From contig JANJWV010000203.1 of the NCBI GenBank assembly GCA_024709365.1, positions 1 to 32,528 on the forward strand: a stretch of 32,528 nucleotides of DNA. The letters are read 5' to 3'. Numbering within the stretch: the stretch's first letter is position 1; the number at the start of each line of letters is the position of its first letter. Positions 8,189 to 17,132 of the stretch are shown here, in pieces. Both the position numbers and the translations under genes were made by a program. The notes beneath the pieces were generated by a model. The model was not told the DNA's origin and did no database searches. It was given only the letters and a program-made list of their open reading frames with translations. The DNA is from Desulfomicrobium sp. (GTDB taxonomy: Bacteria > Desulfobacterota > Desulfovibrionia > Desulfovibrionales > Desulfomicrobiaceae).

Positions 8189-9160
8189 TCAGGATTCCGT
8201 GATCAGGTTGACGATGAGGCGGATGAGCAAGTTCTTGTTGGCCGGCTGGCTTTCGGCCACCAGCAGGGTCAGGGCGGTCAGGGCGGTGTCCCCAATGCCA
8301 CGGACCATGTTTTCCTGGTGCAGGTACAGGAGAAAGAGCAGGGACGCGATGCGCTTGTTGCCGTCCGTAAAGGGATGGTCCTTGATGATGAAATACAACA
8401 GGTGCGCGGCCTTGAGCTCGCGACTGGCGTACAGGGGCTCGCCGAACATGGTCTGTTCGATGTTGCCGAGAATGGCGGCCAAGGCATCGCCGCGCTCCTG
8501 GCCGAACAAGGACGTGGCCTCGCCCCGTCCGGCCAGATCGGCTTTCAGACCGGCAATGGCGGACGAAGCTCGGTCATGGTTCAGCACGCCCCGAGCGGGC
8601 CGGCAGCCTTCGGGCAGGGCCAGACTGTCCTCGTCGTATTGCAGCAGAAGCCGCCACGTCCTGGCATAGCCGGAAATCAGGGCCACCACGGCCTGCCCGG
8701 TGTCGGAAACCAGCCTGTTGGTGGTCAGGGTGCGGGCCAACAGGTCCAGCGCGGCCCGGGCCTCTTCCACGCCGCGTTCGGCCAGGCGATGTCGATTCAG
8801 GGAATACCCTTTGAGGAGATGGTCTTTCAGAACCGATGCGGCCCATTGCCGGAATCGCACGCCGCGCTTGCTGTTGACCCGGTAACCAACCGAGATGATG
8901 GCGTCCAGATTGTAGAACTTGCGGGTACGTTCCACCCGCCGGATCCCTTCGATTTGAACTTGTAAGAATTCCTTACAGGTTGCCGCCTCCTGCAATTCTT
9001 CGTCCGCATACACCCTTTTCAGGTGCATGGTGATGTTCTGAGGCTTGACCTGAAACAGCTCCGCCATCTGCGCCTGGGTCAGCCAGACGGTGTCGCCATC
9101 CAGAGTCACCTGCACCGGGTTGGGCGCGTCCGGGTCTTCGTAGATGATGATCTCGCTCAT
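8189..9160 (-). CDS. RhuM-family N-terminal domain fused to a C-terminal Fic/Doc domain (putative toxin or effector)
   Basis: TVWLTQAQMAELFQVKPQNITMHLKRVYADEEL..FYNLDAIISVGYRVNSKRGVRFRQWA (RhuM), then HLLYFIIKDHPFTDGNKRIASLLFLLYL (Fic/Doc motif). Confidence 0.93.
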   Translation of the reverse strand: MSEIIIYEDPDAPNPVQVTLDGDTVWLTQAQMAELFQVKPQNITMHLKRVYADEELQEAATCKEFLQVQIEGIRRVERTRKFYNLDAIISVGYRVNSKRGVRFRQWAASVLKDHLLKGYSLNRHRLAERGVEEARAALDLLARTLTTNRLVSDTGQAVVALISGYARTWRLLLQYDEDSLALPEGCRPARGVLNHDRASSAIAGLKADLAGRGEATSLFGQERGDALAAILGNIEQTMFGEPLYASRELKAAHLLYFIIKDHPFTDGNKRIASLLFLLYLHQENMVRGIGDTALTALTLLVAESQPANKNLLIRLIVNLITES

Positions 9161-9249
9161 GGCCGCGCATCTCCAAAGGCCTGGGCGAGGCTCTTCCGGG
9201 GCGGGAAGATCTCGGTGATCGACAGCCAGCGGTCTTCCAACTCGGTCAT
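9157..9249 (-). pseudogene. Short ORF with a HTH/excisionase-like start (MTELEDRWLSITEIF) joined to an unrelated tail; probable deletion scar
   Basis: MTELEDRWLSITEIFPPRKSLAQAFGDARP*; 'DRWLS-EI' resembles N-termini of HTH/excisionase-type proteins. Its stop overlaps the RhuM-Fic start (ATGA). Confidence 0.35.
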
Positions 9250-9552
9250 TTTCATAACTCCACAGGCGTATTGGATTGCGGCCATGTCCGCTGCAGGCGA
9301 AACAGGAGAAAGTGGTCGCACTTCTCCCGAAAGGTGTTTCATGTATGCCCGGCTATTTTATGTGAAGTCAAATGATCTTTGCCGATTACATGCGGATACA
9401 TCCGCCGGACAAGGCACATGGTCTGACGAAATCGGGATGCAGGGGAAGCAATCGGAATTTTGAAAAGGGGACAGTGCAACTGCGTGGGCGGGAACGCCCG
9501 GTTGACGCATCGGACTGGGGTGTAATGGTCTTTCGTGCCGGTCGGGCGGGTT

Positions 9553-10812
9553 TCAGAGGGTCATGAGCCAGGTCACCGCCGCGCCGGCCGGGATGAGCAT
9601 GAGGCCGGGCACGAGGATGCGCGGCAGGAGCTTGCCGGGGTCCTGGTGGAAGTACTTGCAGGTCATGAGGTAGCAGATGTGCATGGGCGAGGCCATGATG
9701 CCGGCCAGGCCCGAATAGAAGCCCAGACTCAGGACGGCCGGGATGAGGTGCGCCTGCCCCGTGGACTGGGCCAGGCCGAAGAGCAGGGGGAAGGTCGCGC
9801 CGACGAAGGCGATGGTGATGCCGGAGACGAAGCCGACCAGGAAAGGCAGGGTCGCGGCCATGATGAAGACGGCGTTCCCGCCGCCGATGGCCCCGGCCAG
9901 GGCGTCGACCACATGTCCCTGGTGCAGGATCTCCTTGAAGATGAAGATGGCCCCGACCACGGCCAGGAGGGACATGGTGTTGTCCTTGCCGGCCTCGCGC
10001 AGAACCTCGGTCCACTTGGCTCGGGCCATGGCCAGGCTCACGCCCGATGCCAGCACGAGGGCCGCGATGACGCCGTATTCCATGGGACGGCCGGGCCAGA
10101 GCGTGGCGCACAGCCACTCTCCGGCGATGGAGCCCAGGATGGCCGTGAAGAGCGGGATGCCGCCGCTCCAGCCGGAGTCGCCCTCGCCGTCATCGGAGGG
10201 CGCCTGCAGCCGGGGGGCGTGCCTGAGGGCCGGCCGCAGGATGAAAATCCAGCCGAGGAAGGCGGTCACGACGGGGCCTGGCCACATCAGGGCCACGAGC
10301 CCCGTGACCGGGATGCCGGCCAGGGACGATGCCAGGATGAGGCCCGGGTACAGGGGCCAGGCCAGTTCCCACAGGTGGCGGAACCAGTAGTTGATGAGGG
10401 TCTGGTCCCGCTGGGTCACGTCGAGCTCTTCGGCCGCCTTCTGGACCATGGGCGCCGAGAAGATGGCCCCGCCGGGCATGGGCAAAAGCCCGATGAGAGC
10501 CGGAAAGAAGACGAGCAGGAGCGAGCGCGAGCGCACCTTGCCGCGGATGGCCCGCATGAACCGCGCCGACTGGCCCGAGGCCGAGTAGAGGGCGCTGAAG
10601 GCCAGGATGACGGCGATGATGGCGCAGAGGATGAAGGCTTCCTCGGTCAGCAGCGCTGCGGGCACGGCCAGGGCCCAGTCCAGGGGCGAGAGGCCGAAGA
10701 GGAGCGCCAGCACGAGGCTGCCGGCCAGAATGGACAGGCCGAGGCCCAGTTTCAGCCGGATGCCCGCGAGCATCACGGCGAAGACGGCGGCGACGGACAG
10801 GACGGGCGTCAT
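9553..10812 (-). CDS. DUF401 family integral membrane protein
   Basis: [40 protein letters not shown]...PMPGGAIFSAPMVQKAAEEL...INYWFRHLWEL; many hydrophobic helices. Confidence 0.85.
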   Translation of the reverse strand: MTPVLSVAAVFAVMLAGIRLKLGLGLSILAGSLVLALLFGLSPLDWALAVPAALLTEEAFILCAIIAVILAFSALYSASGQSARFMRAIRGKVRSRSLLLVFFPALIGLLPMPGGAIFSAPMVQKAAEELDVTQRDQTLINYWFRHLWELAWPLYPGLILASSLAGIPVTGLVALMWPGPVVTAFLGWIFILRPALRHAPRLQAPSDDGEGDSGWSGGIPLFTAILGSIAGEWLCATLWPGRPMEYGVIAALVLASGVSLAMARAKWTEVLREAGKDNTMSLLAVVGAIFIFKEILHQGHVVDALAGAIGGGNAVFIMAATLPFLVGFVSGITIAFVGATFPLLFGLAQSTGQAHLIPAVLSLGFYSGLAGIMASPMHICYLMTCKYFHQDPGKLLPRILVPGLMLIPAGAAVTWLMTL

Positions 10813-11288
10813 CAGCGGCCCGCGCAGCACTTCTTGAATTTCTTGCCGCTGCCGCAGGGGCACGGGTCGTTGCGGCCGACCTTGGGGCTTTCGTTGCGCA
10901 CGGTTTCGGTTTCGTGCTCGCCGTCGAGGTAGTACCAGCGCCCCTCGCGGCGCACGAAACTGCTGCGTTCGGTCAGGCGCTGGGTGCCGCCCTTGTGGCG
11001 GAACGTGGCCCGGAAGCGGACCATCCCTTCATCCCCGTTCTCGGAGGCTTCCAGGATTTCGAGGTCCAGCCAGTCCGTCTCCTTGTTCCAGCGCCGGATG
11101 TCGTCCTCGTGGAATTCCTCGCGGTGCTCCTCGACCATGGACTCGCGCAGATGGGCCATCTCGTTGCGGGTGAAGGCCGTGAAGCGCGAACGCATGAGCG
11201 CTTCGGGGGTGGAGGCGACGGTTTCGCCGGCGATGACGGGGCCGCAGCAGTTTTCGTAGGGCAGGCCGGAACGGCAGGGGCAGTCCAT
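10812..11288 (-). CDS. ychJ: YchJ family protein with SEC-C motifs
   Basis: [17 protein letters not shown]...[11 protein letters not shown]...[22 protein letters not shown]. Confidence 0.92.
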   Translation of the reverse strand: MDCPCRSGLPYENCCGPVIAGETVASTPEALMRSRFTAFTRNEMAHLRESMVEEHREEFHEDDIRRWNKETDWLDLEILEASENGDEGMVRFRATFRHKGGTQRLTERSSFVRREGRWYYLDGEHETETVRNESPKVGRNDPCPCGSGKKFKKCCAGR

Positions 11289-11297
11289 ATGTGCCTC

Positions 11298-11651
11298 CTA
11301 GTGGCTGCAGCCTTCGTGGTTGCACAGGATGGGCTGGTCGGCGATCTCGCCGCGGGCCCAGCTGCCGAGCACGTCGCGGACGTCCCCGGTGCAGCCCCGG
11401 ACGACCGTGATGCCGTGTTCGGCCATCTTGTTGATGGCGCCCTGGCCGATGTTGCCGACGAGCATGAGCGTCACGCCCTTGCCCTGCATGGTCACGCCCA
11501 CGGTGGACTTGCATCCGCAGCCAGAGGGCGGGAAGAACGTCTCCTCCTCGACGATGTTCTTGTCCCCGTCGAGGGTGAATACGGTGAAGGTCCGGGCATG
11601 GCCGAAGTGTTCGTCGACGTGTTTTCCGGCGGTGGGAACGGCGATTTTCAT
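11298..11651 (-). CDS. Dinitrogenase iron-molybdenum cofactor (NifX/NifB C-terminal-like) family protein
   Basis: MKIAVPTAGKHVDEHFGHARTFTVFTLD...MLVGNIGQGAINKMAEHGITVVRGCTGDV. Confidence 0.9.
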   Translation of the reverse strand: MKIAVPTAGKHVDEHFGHARTFTVFTLDGDKNIVEEETFFPPSGCGCKSTVGVTMQGKGVTLMLVGNIGQGAINKMAEHGITVVRGCTGDVRDVLGSWARGEIADQPILCNHEGCSH

Positions 11652-11749
11652 GGCAAAACTCCTTGTTTTTAGGATCAGGTTGCCCGTATGATCGTTTCAC
11701 ATCGACGTCAATGTGCGACAGCGGAGAAGCGCTCCGCAGGAGGCCGGAA

Positions 11750-12061
11750 ATGAGCGAAGGAAAGCCCAAACATTATCGGAAATTGCAGGAAATGTACCCG
11801 GATCTGATCGGCGCCGCCGAAACCCTGGGCAAGACGGCCCAGGAGGCCGGGCCGCTCGGTGAAAAGGAGATGCAGCTGGTCCAGCTCGGCGCGTCCGTGG
11901 CCCTGCGGTCCGAGGGCGCCGTGCGCAGCCATGCCCGCCGGGCCCTGCAGGCCGGGGCGACGGCCGCGGAGGTGCGGCACGCGGTCATCATCTTGACCAG
12001 CACCATCGGATTCCCTACCGTGGCGGCAGCCCTGGACTGGCTGGAAAAGGTCCTCGAATAG
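11750..12061 (+). CDS. Carboxymuconolactone decarboxylase family protein
   Basis: KEMQLVQLGASVALRSEGAVRSHARRALQAGATAAEVRHAVIILTSTIGFPTVAAAL. Confidence 0.88.
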   Translation: MSEGKPKHYRKLQEMYPDLIGAAETLGKTAQEAGPLGEKEMQLVQLGASVALRSEGAVRSHARRALQAGATAAEVRHAVIILTSTIGFPTVAAALDWLEKVLE

Positions 12062-12086
12062 CCCTTTTGCAATCCGATTTCGTGAA

Positions 12087-12110
12087 AAAGCGGCCCCCAG
12101 GGGCCGCTTT
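12087..12110 (+). terminator. Intrinsic terminator-like hairpin after the CMD gene
   Basis: AAAGCGGCCCC / GGGGCCGCTTT with a very short loop. Confidence 0.65.
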
Positions 12111-12125
12111 CGCTTGGAGCTCGTC

Positions 12126-12515
12126 ATGAAGAAAATGGAATTCATCGCCACGGACAATGCACCGGCCGCCGTGGGGCCCTACTCCCAGGCCGTGCGCGCC
12201 GCGGGATTCGTGTACGTCAGCGGCCAGCTGGGCCTCGTGCCCGCCACGGGCGCCTTCGCCGGCCCCGATTTCGAGGCCCAGGCCCGTCAGGCCCTGGCCA
12301 ATCTGGGCGCCATCCTGTCGGCGTCCGGGTGCGGCGTGACCGACATCGTCAGCGTGGACGTGTTCGTCACGGACCTGTCCAACTTCAAACTCTTCAACGC
12401 CATCTACGACGAATTCATGGCCGGCCACCGGCCTGCCCGCGCCGCCGTGCAGGTCTCGGCCCTGCCCCTGGGCGGGGTGGTCGAGGTCAAGTGCGTGGCC
12501 GTGGCCCATTCATAA
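12126..12515 (+). CDS. ridA: RidA family protein (reactive intermediate/imine deaminase)
   Basis: ATDNAPAAVGPYSQAVRAAGFVYVSGQLGLVPATG...RAAVQVSALPLGGVVEVKCVA. Confidence 0.92.
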   Translation: MKKMEFIATDNAPAAVGPYSQAVRAAGFVYVSGQLGLVPATGAFAGPDFEAQARQALANLGAILSASGCGVTDIVSVDVFVTDLSNFKLFNAIYDEFMAGHRPARAAVQVSALPLGGVVEVKCVAVAHS

Positions 12516-12524
12516 GGAACATCC

Positions 12525-13424
12525 ATGGTCAACAAACGAACCCGCCGTTTCGGTGTCTTCCCCTCGGCCAACGAGGACGCCCAGGCCGCCCAGCGGCACA
12601 AGGGCACGCCCCAGTGCACCTCCGACTCCTATCTCCTCGCCTTCCAGGACAAGGATTTTCTGCTGCGCCAGGAGCTCAGGCCCGTGCGGCTGCAGCTGGA
12701 GCTCCTCAAGCCCGAGCTGACCCTGCAGGAACACCAGATCGAATCGACCATCGTCGTCTTCGGCAGCGCCCGCATCCTCGACCCCGAGCAGGCCGGCGTC
12801 CGTCTGGAGAAGGTCATGGACGGGCTCAAGAAGAACCCCGACGACCTCGTGCTGCAGCAGGAGCTCGTCCGGGCCCGCAGGGCCATGACCAACAGCCGGT
12901 ACTACACCGAGGCGCGTAAGCTCGGCCGGCTCATCTCCGAGAACATGGACAGCCACGGCCACGTGGTCGTCACGGGCGGGGGCGGCGGCATCATGGGCGC
13001 GGCCAACCAGGGCGCCCACGACGTGGACGCCATCAGCATCGGCATGAACATCGTCCTGCCCTTCGAACAGGAGCCCAACCCCTACATCACACCGGAGCTG
13101 AGCTTCCAGTTCCACTACTTCGCCATCCGCAAGATGCATCTGCTGATGCGGGCCAAGGCCATGATCGCCTTCCCGGGCGGGTTCGGGACCATGGACGAGC
13201 TCTTCGAGACCCTGACCCTCATCCAGACCCGCAAGGTCAAGCCCATCCCGGTCCTGCTCTTCGGCCGGCGCTTCTGGCAGAAGGTCATCAATTTCGAGGC
13301 GCTGGTGGAGGAGGGCACCATCAACGAGGAGGATCTGAAGATCTTCCGCTACGTCAGCACGGCCGAGGAGGCCTGGGAGATCATCTCCTCAAGCAACGGG
13401 CCGACCACGGACGGCAAGTACTAG
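12525..13424 (+). CDS. LOG family protein (TIGR00730-type)
   Basis: VVVTGGGGGIMGAANQGAHDV and AFPGGFGTMDELFETLTLIQTRK motifs. Confidence 0.9.
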   Translation: MVNKRTRRFGVFPSANEDAQAAQRHKGTPQCTSDSYLLAFQDKDFLLRQELRPVRLQLELLKPELTLQEHQIESTIVVFGSARILDPEQAGVRLEKVMDGLKKNPDDLVLQQELVRARRAMTNSRYYTEARKLGRLISENMDSHGHVVVTGGGGGIMGAANQGAHDVDAISIGMNIVLPFEQEPNPYITPELSFQFHYFAIRKMHLLMRAKAMIAFPGGFGTMDELFETLTLIQTRKVKPIPVLLFGRRFWQKVINFEALVEEGTINEEDLKIFRYVSTAEEAWEIISSSNGPTTDGKY

Positions 13425-13425
13425 C

Positions 13426-14037
13426 TCAGTTCCCCACCGCAGCGTGCACGTCGGCGATGATTTGTCCCGAGAGCGTGCGCATGACCCGGCTCATGGCTTC
13501 GACCACCGAGCCGGGATTTTTTTTGGCGCTGGGCTCGGACCCGCGGGAGGTGCGCTGGAACAGGACCATGTCGGGCGCGGCCGCTGCCCGCAGGTCCAGC
13601 AGGGTGACGGTCAGTTCGGCCGTGGCCAGCCAGCGGTCCTGGCCGTCCACTTCCAGCCACTCCTCGACCATGCCCTCGACGCGGTGGGTGGCCGGGAGAG
13701 TCGAACCAGGCCCGGACACGGCCAGGAACAGGCCGCTGGCCAGCATGTCGCGGCGCAGGTAGTCCGTGGCCAGGATCTGGGGTGCACTGCGCCACTGGTG
13801 GTAATGGTATTCCTGCCGGCCGAAGGACAGGTCGCGGTAGACGATCTTGGCCGTGTTGTACTCCGGGGCCACGCCGAAGCGGCTCACGCTGACGACGGCC
13901 TGCGCCCGTTCCCCGGATACCGCCGGGGGATCGTACTCCAGGGTGTAGTAGCGGGTGTCGGGCGCCGCGGTGCGGGCGGCGCCGCAGCCCGTCAGGGCCA
14001 GGGCGAGGACGGCGAGGGCGATGCGGAGGATGTGCAT
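13426..14037 (-). CDS. ABC-type transport auxiliary lipoprotein (PqiC-like), Mla-type operon
   Basis: Lipobox LALALTGCGAA; TRYYTLEYDPP...VVSVSRFGVAPEYNTAKIVYRD; last gene of the lipid-transport operon. Confidence 0.82.
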   Translation of the reverse strand: MHILRIALAVLALALTGCGAARTAAPDTRYYTLEYDPPAVSGERAQAVVSVSRFGVAPEYNTAKIVYRDLSFGRQEYHYHQWRSAPQILATDYLRRDMLASGLFLAVSGPGSTLPATHRVEGMVEEWLEVDGQDRWLATAELTVTLLDLRAAAAPDMVLFQRTSRGSEPSAKKNPGSVVEAMSRVMRTLSGQIIADVHAAVGN

Positions 14038-14044
14038 GTCGGTC

Positions 14045-15055
14045 CTACTCCTCGGTTATGCGGGGGGCTTTGGGTTCTCCGAACAGGAGCTGGGCGGGCT
14101 GGTCCTTGACGCTCGTGATGAGGGCGTTCAGGTTGCCCGAGGTCTGCTCCAGGTTCTCGGCCGTGGCTGACAGGCGGTCTTCGAGGTCGCGGATGGTGGC
14201 CTGCATCTGCAGCATGGTCGCCTGGCTCTGGGCCATGAAGGCGTCGGTCTTGAGGGCCGCCCCGGCCAGGGCGCCCATGGTCGTGTCGACGTGGGGCCGG
14301 TTGGCGTCGATCATGGACTGGAACTGCGCCAGCACGGCGTCCATGCGCGTCAGTTCCTCGGCGGCCTTGTCCATGAGCCTGCGCGAGGCCTCCATGCTCC
14401 CGTCCACGTTCCTGGCCAGGGACTGCAGGCGCTCCGGGCTGGCGGCGGCGTTGACGCTGGCCAGCAGGGTGCGAATGTCCGCGGAGATGTCGCCGATGCG
14501 GGCCTGGGCCACGGCGTTGTCCAGGGAGGTGAAGGCGTTCTTGGCCTGGTCGGCGATCCCCCTGAAGTCGATGGCCTTGATCTAGGCGGCGATGTCGTGG
14601 ATCTCGCGGAAAAGCTTGCGGATGTCCGAGGGCTTGGAGGCGATGACCGGGTACTCCGGCGTGAAGTCCAGGGCCGGCGTCGGGCCGTCCAGGGGCGTGC
14701 GCTTGTCGATCTCCACGAACATGGCGCCGGTGATGCCGACGTTGGAGATGGCCGCGACGCTGTCGGCGAAGCGCATTTCGTCGTCCGCATGCTCGTCGTC
14801 CACCAGGATGACGACCTCGATGAGGTGGTAGTCCGGGGCGATGCGGATGGCCTGGACGCGGCCCACGGGCACGCCGCGGTACTTGACTGGCGAGTCGACG
14901 TTCAGGCCCTGCACGGACTCGTCAAAGTAGGTTACGTACAGTTCGCCCTTGCGCAGGAAGGAGGTCATGCCGAGCCAGATGATGGCCAGGGTGGCCAGGC
15001 CGAGCCCTGCGGTCATGAATAGGCCCACGGAAAAATTGACGCGAGCGGAAGCCAT
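14045..15055 (-). pseudogene. mlaD: MlaD/MCE-domain protein interrupted by an in-frame TAG (14582-14584)
   Basis: MASARVNFSVGLFMTAGLGLATLAIIWLG...VKYRGVPVGRVQAIRI...SNVGITGAMFVEIDK...EIHDIAA*IKAIDFRGIADQAKNAFTSLDNAVAQARIGDIS...; both halves are in the same frame with one TAG. Confidence 0.8.
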
Positions 15056-15813
15056 TATCCCTCCATCCCGGGCTGTCGGTTGAAGAACTGGCGCACGAAG
15101 GGGTGTGCGCTCCTGTCCCTGAGTTCATGCGGGTCGCCTTCGGCGATGATGGATTTCGACGCCGCGTCGAGCATGACCACCCGCGAGGCGATGGTCAGGA
15201 TGGACGACAGCTCGTGGGTCACGACGACGAAGGTCGTGCCCAGGGTTCGGTTCAGGCGCAGGATCAGGGCGTCGAGCCCGGCCGAGCTGATGGGGTCAAG
15301 GCCCGCCGAGGGTTCGTCCAGGAAAAGGATTTCGGGGTTCAGGGCCAGGGCGCGGGCGATGGCGGCCCGCTTCCTCATGCCGCCCGAGAGCTCCTCGGGC
15401 AGATGGTGCTCGAAACCCTCCAGCCCGACCTGGCGCAGCTTGAGGCGGACCAGGTCGTCCACGGCGCGGCCGCGCAGGCCCGAGTACTCGGTGATGGGCA
15501 GGGCCACGTTTTCGCCCAGGTTCATGGAGGAGAAGAGCGCCCCCCCCTGGAACATGACGCCGATGCGGGCCAGGATGCGCCTGTATGCCCCGTCGTCGTC
15601 CGGGTCCATGTCCATGCCGGCGACGGTTATGCGTCCGGCCATGGGTTTGTACAGCCCGACCATGTGCTTGAGCAGGGTCGACTTGCCGCAGCCGCTGCCG
15701 CCGAGGATGACGAAGACCTCGCCGGCGTGGATGTCGAAATTCAGGTCCCGCATGACGACATGGTCGCCGAAGCCCATGGTCAGGCCGCGTACGGTGATGA
15801 CGGGCGCGCTCAT
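15055..15813 (-). CDS. mlaF: ABC transporter ATP-binding protein, MlaF-like
   Basis: Walker A GGSGCGKSTL, signature LSGGMRKRAAIARAL, Walker B ILFLDEPSAGLDP. Confidence 0.92.
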   Translation of the reverse strand: MSAPVITVRGLTMGFGDHVVMRDLNFDIHAGEVFVILGGSGCGKSTLLKHMVGLYKPMAGRITVAGMDMDPDDDGAYRRILARIGVMFQGGALFSSMNLGENVALPITEYSGLRGRAVDDLVRLKLRQVGLEGFEHHLPEELSGGMRKRAAIARALALNPEILFLDEPSAGLDPISSAGLDALILRLNRTLGTTFVVVTHELSSILTIASRVVMLDAASKSIIAEGDPHELRDRSAHPFVRQFFNRQPGMEG

Positions 15814-16934
15814 GGCCGCCAGTACCTCAGGATCACGGCCAGGACGGAGTCCGTCAGGATGACCAGGAAGATGCTCGTGACCACGGCGGATGTGGTTGCC
15901 TGGCCGACGCTGGCCGCCCCGCCGCGCACGCGGTAGCCCTTGAAGCAGCCCACCGTGGAGATGAGCAGGGCGAAGACGGCGCTCTTGAAGATGCCCCAGT
16001 TGATGTCGAAGATGGACAGGGTGCTCATGGTCTGGGCCATGTATGCGTTCAGGGTCAGGTTCAGGGTGCCCACGCCGATGACAAGCCCGCCTGCGATGGC
16101 GAAGAGGTTGGAGAAGACGGTCAGCAGCGGCACGACCAGGACCGAGGCGATGACCTTGGGGGCCACGAGGAACATGGCCGGCTTGAAGCCCATGGTGATC
16201 AGGGCGTCCACTTCCTCGGACACCTTCATGGTCCCGATTTCGGCGGCGAAGGCCGAACCCGAGCGCCCGGCCACGATGATGGCCGTCATGATGGGGCCGA
16301 GCTCCCGGACCATGGCCAGGGCCACCAGGGAAGCCACGTAGATGTTGGCCCCGAACTGCTGCAGCTGGACCGCGGACATGAAGGCCATGATCAGCCCCAG
16401 CAGAAAGCTGATGAGCCCGACGATGGGCAGGGCGTCCACCCCGACGCGCTGCATGTAGGAGATCGTGTCCCCGAGGCGCAGCCGTCCGGGCCGGACCAGG
16501 AGGGAGGCCAGGGTCGTGGTCGTCTCGCCGACGAAGGAGACGTGGCTCGCGGCCTGGTCGACGACATGCATGGTCTTTTCGCCGAAGCGCGTCAGGATAT
16601 CCGGCCTGGCGCGGCGGATGGGGCCCGGTTCGGGCGGGGAATCCAGGCGCAGGAAATCAAGGAGTTCGCGCACGTGGTCCGGGGTGCGTTCCATTTCGAG
16701 TTTCCCGCCGGACGCCTCGGCCATGCGCCTGAGCTCCATGATGACCAGGGCGCCGCAGTCGTCCATGCGCGTCACGCCGCCGAGATCGGCGCGAATGCGC
16801 TTCGGCAGCGGACGGGGGACGAGCGCGAGCCGGTCCAGGATTCCCGGGACGGACTGCAGGTTCAGCGCGCCCCGCAGCGTCAGGGACAGGGCGTCGGACC
16901 CGATGGAGATGTCGAGATCGGCGGTGTTATTCAT
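15810..16934 (-). CDS. mlaE: ABC transporter permease, MlaE-like, with N-terminal STAS domain
   Basis: N-terminal STAS-like part; C-terminal MlaE core VGVDALPIVGLISFLLGLIMAF...ELGPIMTAIIVAGRSGSAFAAEIGTMKVSEEVDAL. Confidence 0.9.
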   Translation of the reverse strand: MNNTADLDISIGSDALSLTLRGALNLQSVPGILDRLALVPRPLPKRIRADLGGVTRMDDCGALVIMELRRMAEASGGKLEMERTPDHVRELLDFLRLDSPPEPGPIRRARPDILTRFGEKTMHVVDQAASHVSFVGETTTTLASLLVRPGRLRLGDTISYMQRVGVDALPIVGLISFLLGLIMAFMSAVQLQQFGANIYVASLVALAMVRELGPIMTAIIVAGRSGSAFAAEIGTMKVSEEVDALITMGFKPAMFLVAPKVIASVLVVPLLTVFSNLFAIAGGLVIGVGTLNLTLNAYMAQTMSTLSIFDINWGIFKSAVFALLISTVGCFKGYRVRGGAASVGQATTSAVVTSIFLVILTDSVLAVILRYWRP

Positions 16935-17132
16935 GGTGCGGTCGAATTGCTCGATATTCGGACCTCATAGCCGAGGGCGGACAGGCCGTCTACTCTGCGG
17001 GAACGGCGCCCGGAGTCTTGTGACGGGATTCTCGATCTTGATACTGCGACCGGGGTGTGACAAAGGGGCTTGAAAAGGCCGTGGCGCCGTTCACCCTGCC
17101 GCGGTTCCCCACCATGTAACCGGAAGTTTTTC

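Noticed and set aside
9535-10932. 465-aa plus-strand ORF opposite the DUF401/ychJ genes
   Set aside because: Low-complexity Gly/Asp/Glu/His/Gln-rich translation typical of antisense shadow frames in high-GC DNA; the minus strand encodes recognisable families.
4755-14584. Idea that in-frame TAG codons (hsdS-like remnant and mlaD) mark amber recoding, e.g. pyrrolysine
   Set aside because: TAG is used as an ordinary stop elsewhere in the window (e.g. after the LOG and HDOD genes), no pyl genes are visible, and simple decay explains the remnant.
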